Below, in pieces: positions 48,726-51,746 of a stretch of DNA of 51,746 nucleotides. Position 1 is the first letter of the stretch; each line of letters begins with the position of its first letter. A program made the position numbers and the translations under genes. The notes below the pieces were generated by a model, which saw only the letters and a list, made by a program, of their open reading frames with translations, did no database searches and had not been told where the DNA came from. Origin of the DNA: Anaerolinea sp. (GTDB taxonomy: Bacteria; Chloroflexota; Anaerolineae; Anaerolineales; Villigracilaceae); contig DYID01000025.1 in the NCBI GenBank assembly GCA_020723805.1, positions 1-51,746 on the forward strand, given 5' to 3'.

Positions 48726-49667
48726 TTATTGAAGGGCTTCGAAGTCGAGGGGATTGCCGAGGGGGAAGCGCGCGGCGGAGGGGGCGATGCGTTTGATCAA
48801 GCCCAAGAGGACTTCGCCGCTTCCTGCCTCGACGAAAGCCTGGATGCCCATTCCAAGCATGGTCTCCACTGATTCGGTCCAGCGCACGCGGGATTGCATT
48901 TGGGCTTTGATGTCGGCGCGGAGTTCTTCGGCAGTGCGGAGGGGTTGGGCGTGAACGTTGCCGATGATGGGGATGAGCGGGTCGCGGAGGGGGCAGGCAT
49001 CTACGGCGGCGTTCCATTCCTGTTGGATGGTGTCCATGAGAGGGGAGTGGGCGGCGATGCTGACGGCAAGGGGGAGAGCGCGTTTGGCGCCGGCGGTTTT
49101 GGCGAGTTCGATGGCGCGTTCGAGGGCGGATTTGTGCCCGGAGATGACGACTTGGCCGGGGCAGTTGTCGTTGGCGACCTGGACGGTTTCGCCGGGGGCG
49201 CTGGCTTGGGCGCAGATTTGGTCGAGGGTGGGGATGTCCAAGCCGAGGATGGCTGCCATGCCGCCGGGGTTTTGTTCGCCGGCGCGTTTCATGAGTTCGC
49301 CGCGGGTGCGGACGAGTTTGAGTCCGTCTTCGAAGGGGAGGGCGCCGGCGGCGGTGAGGGCGGAGAGTTCGCCGAGGGAATGTCCGGCAAGGGCGGCAGG
49401 TTTGAGGTCAGGATGGAGATGCGTGAAGACGGTCCAGGCGGCGATGGAGTGGAGGTAGAGGGCGGGCTGGGTGTTGAGGGTGTCGTCGAGTTCTTCTTTG
49501 GGTCCGTTCCACATGAGTTGGGAGAGGGGGAAGCCGAGGAGGGTATCTGCCTGGTCGAAGAGTTGGCGGGCAAGGGGGTGGGCTTCGGCAAGTTCTTTGC
49601 CCATGCCGAGGGTTTGGGAGCCTTGGCCGGGAAAGATGAATGCGGTGGTGCGGGGGTCGAGTTTCAT
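48726..49667 (-). CDS. fabD: malonyl CoA-acyl carrier protein transacylase
   Basis: A 313-aa enzyme that moves malonyl from CoA to ACP for fatty acid synthesis. Markers: FIFPGQGSQTLGMG (10-23), the nucleophile Ser97 in AGHSLGE, the catalytic His207 in SIAAHSPLM, and QVANDNCPGQVVISG. The length is standard. It is downstream of rpmF on the same strand with a 427-bp gap, in contrast to the tight rpmF-plsX-fabH-fabD clusters of many bacteria. No other fab gene is in the window. Confidence 0.96.
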   Translation of the reverse strand: MKLDPRTTAFIFPGQGSQTLGMGKELAEAHPLARQLFDQADTLLGFPLSQLMWNGPKEELDDTLNTQPALYLHSIAAWTVFTHLHPDLKPAALAGHSLGELSALTAAGALPFEDGLKLVRTRGELMKRAGEQNPGGMAAILGLDIPTLDQICAQASAPGETVQVANDNCPGQVVISGHKSALERAIELAKTAGAKRALPLAVSIAAHSPLMDTIQQEWNAAVDACPLRDPLIPIIGNVHAQPLRTAEELRADIKAQMQSRVRWTESVETMLGMGIQAFVEAGSGEVLLGLIKRIAPSAARFPLGNPLDFEALQ

Positions 49668-49740
49668 GGGCGTCTCCGGTGGGGGAATTTAACCACAGAT
49701 GAAGGGGTAAATAGATGGTTGGTTCATTAAACAGTTTGTC

Positions 49741-49849
49741 AGGACTTACGCAAAAAGGCTTTCTCGTCCACTAATCTTCACCAATCTTCGCAAATTTTGA
49801 ACGGGTTAGCGAGGCTTGGCGGATTGAAACCGGGTTTTGCGTAAGCCCT
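49741..49849. mobile_element. MITE-like element with AGGrCTTACGCAAAA ends
   Basis: A 109-bp segment starting AGGACTTACGCAAAA and ending with the complement of AGGGCTTACGCAAAA (one change in 15). The interior has no ORF. A short direct repeat (GTTTG, 49735-49739 and 49850-49854) is seen near the ends, but the exact boundary of the duplication is not certain. Confidence 0.6.
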
Positions 49850-50094
49850 GTTTGCAAAAGGAGGCAAGTTCGGGACAAGCCTTGTGATTTGTTCCAATGT
49901 GTGAACACAGGGCATAACATGGCGCAAGGCAAGGCGGTGGTTAAAACACCAACGGGTCGTTTCGGTCACGACCCGTTAGGAGCGGAGGCTCGTTCTGCGA
50001 TGTTTCAAAGGGCTTCACCATGAAGCGCACAGGAGCCACGGAGATTTTTTTGAGGTTCTCTGTGGCAGGGTGTCAGCCAAGGGGAAATCGCCGG
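49850..50094. other. non-coding gap after rpmF with a hairpin and a partial M1-like repeat
   Basis: No gene is visible. AACGGGTCGT-TTCGGTC-ACGACCCGTT (49951-49977) is a 10-bp stem that may end the rpmF transcript on the minus strand. A decayed M1-like piece (CACCATGAAG...GTTCTCTGTGGCAGGG) spans about 50014-50072. Confidence 0.5.
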
Positions 50095-50295
50095 TTATTC
50101 GCTTTGTTTCTTTTCTTTTTTGATTTCGACGACTTCGCGTCCTTCGTAGTAGCCGCAGTTGGGGCAGACGGTGTGGGGAAGGCGCATGGAGCCGCAGTTA
50201 GAGCAGAGGGTGAGGTTGCGGGGTTTGAGTGCGTCGTGAGCGCGGCGATTGTCGCGGCGGCTCTTGGAGTGTTTGCGTTTTGGATGTGGGGGCAT
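50095..50295 (-). CDS. rpmF: 50S ribosomal protein L32
   Basis: A 66-aa zinc-ribbon ribosomal protein. It begins MPPHPKRKHSKSRRDNRRAH, as L32 does, and keeps all four cysteines (CSNCGSMRLPHTVCPNCG), so it is the zinc-binding C+ form. The ATG has AAGGAG upstream, and a promoter with 17-bp spacing lies 87 bp upstream. Confidence 0.96.
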   Translation of the reverse strand: MPPHPKRKHSKSRRDNRRAHDALKPRNLTLCSNCGSMRLPHTVCPNCGYYEGREVVEIKKEKKQSE

Positions 50296-50381
50296 GGGTC
50301 TTTCTCCTTGTTTGTTTCTTTTCTTGTGTTTCCTGCAGGTGCGCGAAGGGGGCTCGCTTTATCTGGCAGGTGAGCGGGGAG

Positions 50382-50410
50382 ATTATAGTTGAAGGTTGGC
50401 AGGTTGGCAA
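50382..50410 (-). promoter_or_regulatory. promoter of rpmF
   Basis: Minus strand TTGCCA (50405-50410), 17 bp, TATAAT (50382-50387). The -35 box lies in a short repeat of GGTTGGCAAGTTGG. Confidence 0.65.
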
Positions 50411-50429
50411 GTTGGAAGGCGGCGGGTGG

Positions 50430-50495
50430 GTGAGTGAGTAATCAGTAATCAGTGATCGAGTGTTCAGTGAGAAAGTAGGTAATGGTAAGTGGTAA
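50430..50495. repeat. low-complexity AATCAGTG-type repeat
   Basis: Units GTGAGTGAGTAATCAGTAATCAGTGATCGAGTG between rpmF and the integrase gene. Same word family as at 20421-20495. Confidence 0.6.
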
Positions 50496-50585
50496 GCGGG
50501 GACGCCCGGCGTCAAGCGAGGAGTGAGAGTTTCAGGTTTCAAGCGCCTGGGAGCGGATAAAGCAAGTAGTGAGCGGATGAGCGGT

Positions 50586-51539
50586 TTATGTGTCTAGCGG
50601 GGATTTGACGGCGAGGCCGCCGCGCTGAAGGACGTGGGTGTAGATCATGGTGGTGCGGACATCTTTGTGGCCCAGGAGTTCCTGGACGGTTCTAATATCG
50701 TATCCGCTTTGCAATAAGTGGGTCGCAAAGGAATGCCGGAAGGTGTGGGGGCTGACGCGTTTCTGAATGTCGGCTTTTTGCGCCGCTTCTTTGATCGTTC
50801 GCTGCAAGCCGGAGGGGTCGAGATGGTGGCGGCGTTCCTTCCCGCTGCGGGGGTCGGAGGAGCGTTTGGGCGCGGGAAAGAGGTATTGCCAGGCGAGTTC
50901 GCGGCCGGTATTGGGGTATTTTGTTTCGAGGGCATAGGGGAGGTAGACTTCGCCGCAGCCGGCAGCGAGGTCTTCTTCGTGGAGGAGGCGAACACGTTCG
51001 ATCTGACGCTTCAGGTCGGGGACGACGATGCCGGGCAGGGGGACGATGCGGTCTTTTTCGCCTTTGCCGTCGCGCACCGTGATGCATTTGTACTCAAAGT
51101 CAACATCCTTGACACGCAAGCGGACGCATTCCATCAGGCGCAAGCCGGAGCCGTAGAGCAATTGCGCCATGAGTTTGTGAATTCCGTTCATGAGGCTGAT
51201 GATGCGGAGGATTTCTTCGCGGCTGAGGACGGTGGGGAGGCGTTCGGGGCGTTTTGCGGCAGAAAGGAGGATGGGTTCGATTTCCTTGTGCAGAACTTCA
51301 CGGTAAAGGAAAAGGATGGCAGAGAGCGCCTGGTTTTGGGTGGAGGCGGCGACGGAACGTTCAGAAGCGAGGTAAATGAGGAAGGCTTGGATTTCAGGAG
51401 CGCCCATTTCGTTTGGGTGACGTTTCTTGTGGAAGAGTATGTAACGCCGTGCCCAATCCAGGTAGGTTTCCTCCGTGCGGTAGGAGTAATGCTGGGAGCG
51501 CAGGGCGTCGCGCATTTGGTCGAGGAGTTTTTTTGCCAT
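50586..51539 (-). CDS. intI: integron integrase (IntI-type tyrosine recombinase)
   Basis: A 317-aa tyrosine recombinase. Catalytic residues: Arg134 (GSGLRLMEC), Lys in DGKGEKD (about 159-162), His265 and Arg268 ([12 protein letters not shown]), His291 (LLGHKDV) and nucleophile Tyr300 (TMIYTHVL). The IntI-specific insert between the second and third boxes is present: [20 protein letters not shown], then [19 protein letters not shown]. Its pattern (YALE-KYPNAGRE-W-W, DPRSG..RRHH) distinguishes integron integrases from XerC/D, and the end SPLD matches IntI1. The enzyme captures cassettes at attI. It reads away from the right edge, and a divergent promoter and possible attI lie on its 5' side. 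Confidence 0.93.
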   Translation of the reverse strand: MAKKLLDQMRDALRSQHYSYRTEETYLDWARRYILFHKKRHPNEMGAPEIQAFLIYLASERSVAASTQNQALSAILFLYREVLHKEIEPILLSAAKRPERLPTVLSREEILRIISLMNGIHKLMAQLLYGSGLRLMECVRLRVKDVDFEYKCITVRDGKGEKDRIVPLPGIVVPDLKRQIERVRLLHEEDLAAGCGEVYLPYALETKYPNTGRELAWQYLFPAPKRSSDPRSGKERRHHLDPSGLQRTIKEAAQKADIQKRVSPHTFRHSFATHLLQSGYDIRTVQELLGHKDVRTTMIYTHVLQRGGLAVKSPLDT

Positions 51540-51545
51540 AGGCGC

Positions 51546-51576
51546 TTGACTTGGGGGATGGATTCAGTATTATAAT
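51546..51576. promoter_or_regulatory. overlapping divergent promoters: integrase and candidate Pc
   Basis: On the plus strand TTGACT (51546-51551) lies 16 bp before TATTAT (51568-51573), or 19 bp before TATAAT (51571-51576), reading to the right edge as an integron cassette promoter would. On the minus strand TATAAT (51569-51574) is 29 bp before the intI start. No LexA box is recognised. Confidence 0.55.
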
Positions 51577-51691
51577 AAAAACGATAGTTGGCTGTTCTTG
51601 CGATTTAGGCTGAAGGCTGCATAAATTTTACACTATTCTTGAAAGATTCAATCCATAGACTATTATGATGAGGAGATCAACCGAGCACATA

Positions 51692-51698
51692 GTTGGGC
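51692..51698 (+). other. candidate attI recombination core site
   Basis: GTTGGGC fits the integron core consensus GTTRRRY, where exchange occurs after the G. It lies 152 bp from the intI start codon, on the side where attI is expected. The next bases GGCGG-AAGA-CCGCC form a small hairpin, and an ATG at 51744 with GTAAGC before it may open the first cassette gene. A 7-base match alone is weak evidence. Confidence 0.35.
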
Positions 51699-51746
51699 GG
51701 AAGACCGCCTACAAAATACCAAACTCCATAAACACTGGTAAGCATG

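Overview
The window reads as chromosomal DNA of a Chloroflexota bacterium, most likely class Anaerolineae. This is an inference from gene content and style: secreted proteins with Thr-Pro linkers (TPTPT), an actinobacteria-like FhaA/FhaB pair next to a SEDS protein, a K+-independent membrane pyrophosphatase, a DUF3417-type glucan phosphorylase, and a high density of short palindromic intergenic repeats. No database search was possible. Coding density is high, gene direction changes often, and most intergenic gaps over about 100 bp are filled by miniature repeats.

Layout. 1-7.0 kb: tRNA-His(GTG) directly after hisS, a methyltransferase/PIG-L deacetylase pair, a DUF4349 lipoprotein, a Nudix hydrolase, and a methyltransferase-glycosyltransferase pair. 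7.1-10.7 kb: an MFS transporter and a two-domain dehydrogenase/Gfo-Idh fusion. 11-15.4 kb: a tungsten-enzyme locus with an AOR-family oxidoreductase, a MoaD-like sulfur carrier, a small conserved protein and an AbrB-radical SAM-SPASM maturase. 15.8-22.7 kb: M29 aminopeptidase, rhodanese, alpha-glucan phosphorylase, a LutA / LutB-LutC lactate oxidation pair and tRNA-Glu(CTC). 23-30 kb: two envelope-glycan-type genes, gpmA and mutS. 30-35 kb: hppA, an IscA-like protein, tandem SH3b proteins and a zinc-ribbon protein. 35.2-39.9 kb: an operon fhaA-fhaB-mtnP-SEDS/PBP fusion. 40-46.3 kb: ferredoxin, sodA, a DMT transporter, a YbaK-type deacylase, aspartate aminotransferase and pckA. 46.8-50.3 kb: DUF4231, a phospholipase D-like protein, fabD and rpmF. 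50.6-51.7 kb: an integron integrase with a divergent promoter and a possible attI, so a cassette array may continue past the right edge.

Together the metabolic genes fit an organism using glycogen, lactate, aldehydes and PEP/oxaloacetate interconversion, with low-potential iron-sulfur and tungsten enzymes, superoxide defence and PPi-driven proton pumping.

The most notable points are: (1) the integron platform at the right edge; (2) a SEDS glycosyltransferase fused to a class B PBP-like domain whose SxxK and KTG motifs are degenerate; (3) several families of MITE-like elements with visible terminal inverted repeats and target-site duplications, two of them placed exactly at the stop codon of a gene and one nested in another; (4) low-complexity intergenic repeats that occur in frame inside mutS, lutBC and the bi-domain oxidoreductase; (5) a structured leader before the AOR gene that can pair with its ribosome binding site; (6) several genes whose -10 box lies 6-7 nt before the ATG, which suggests leaderless mRNAs.
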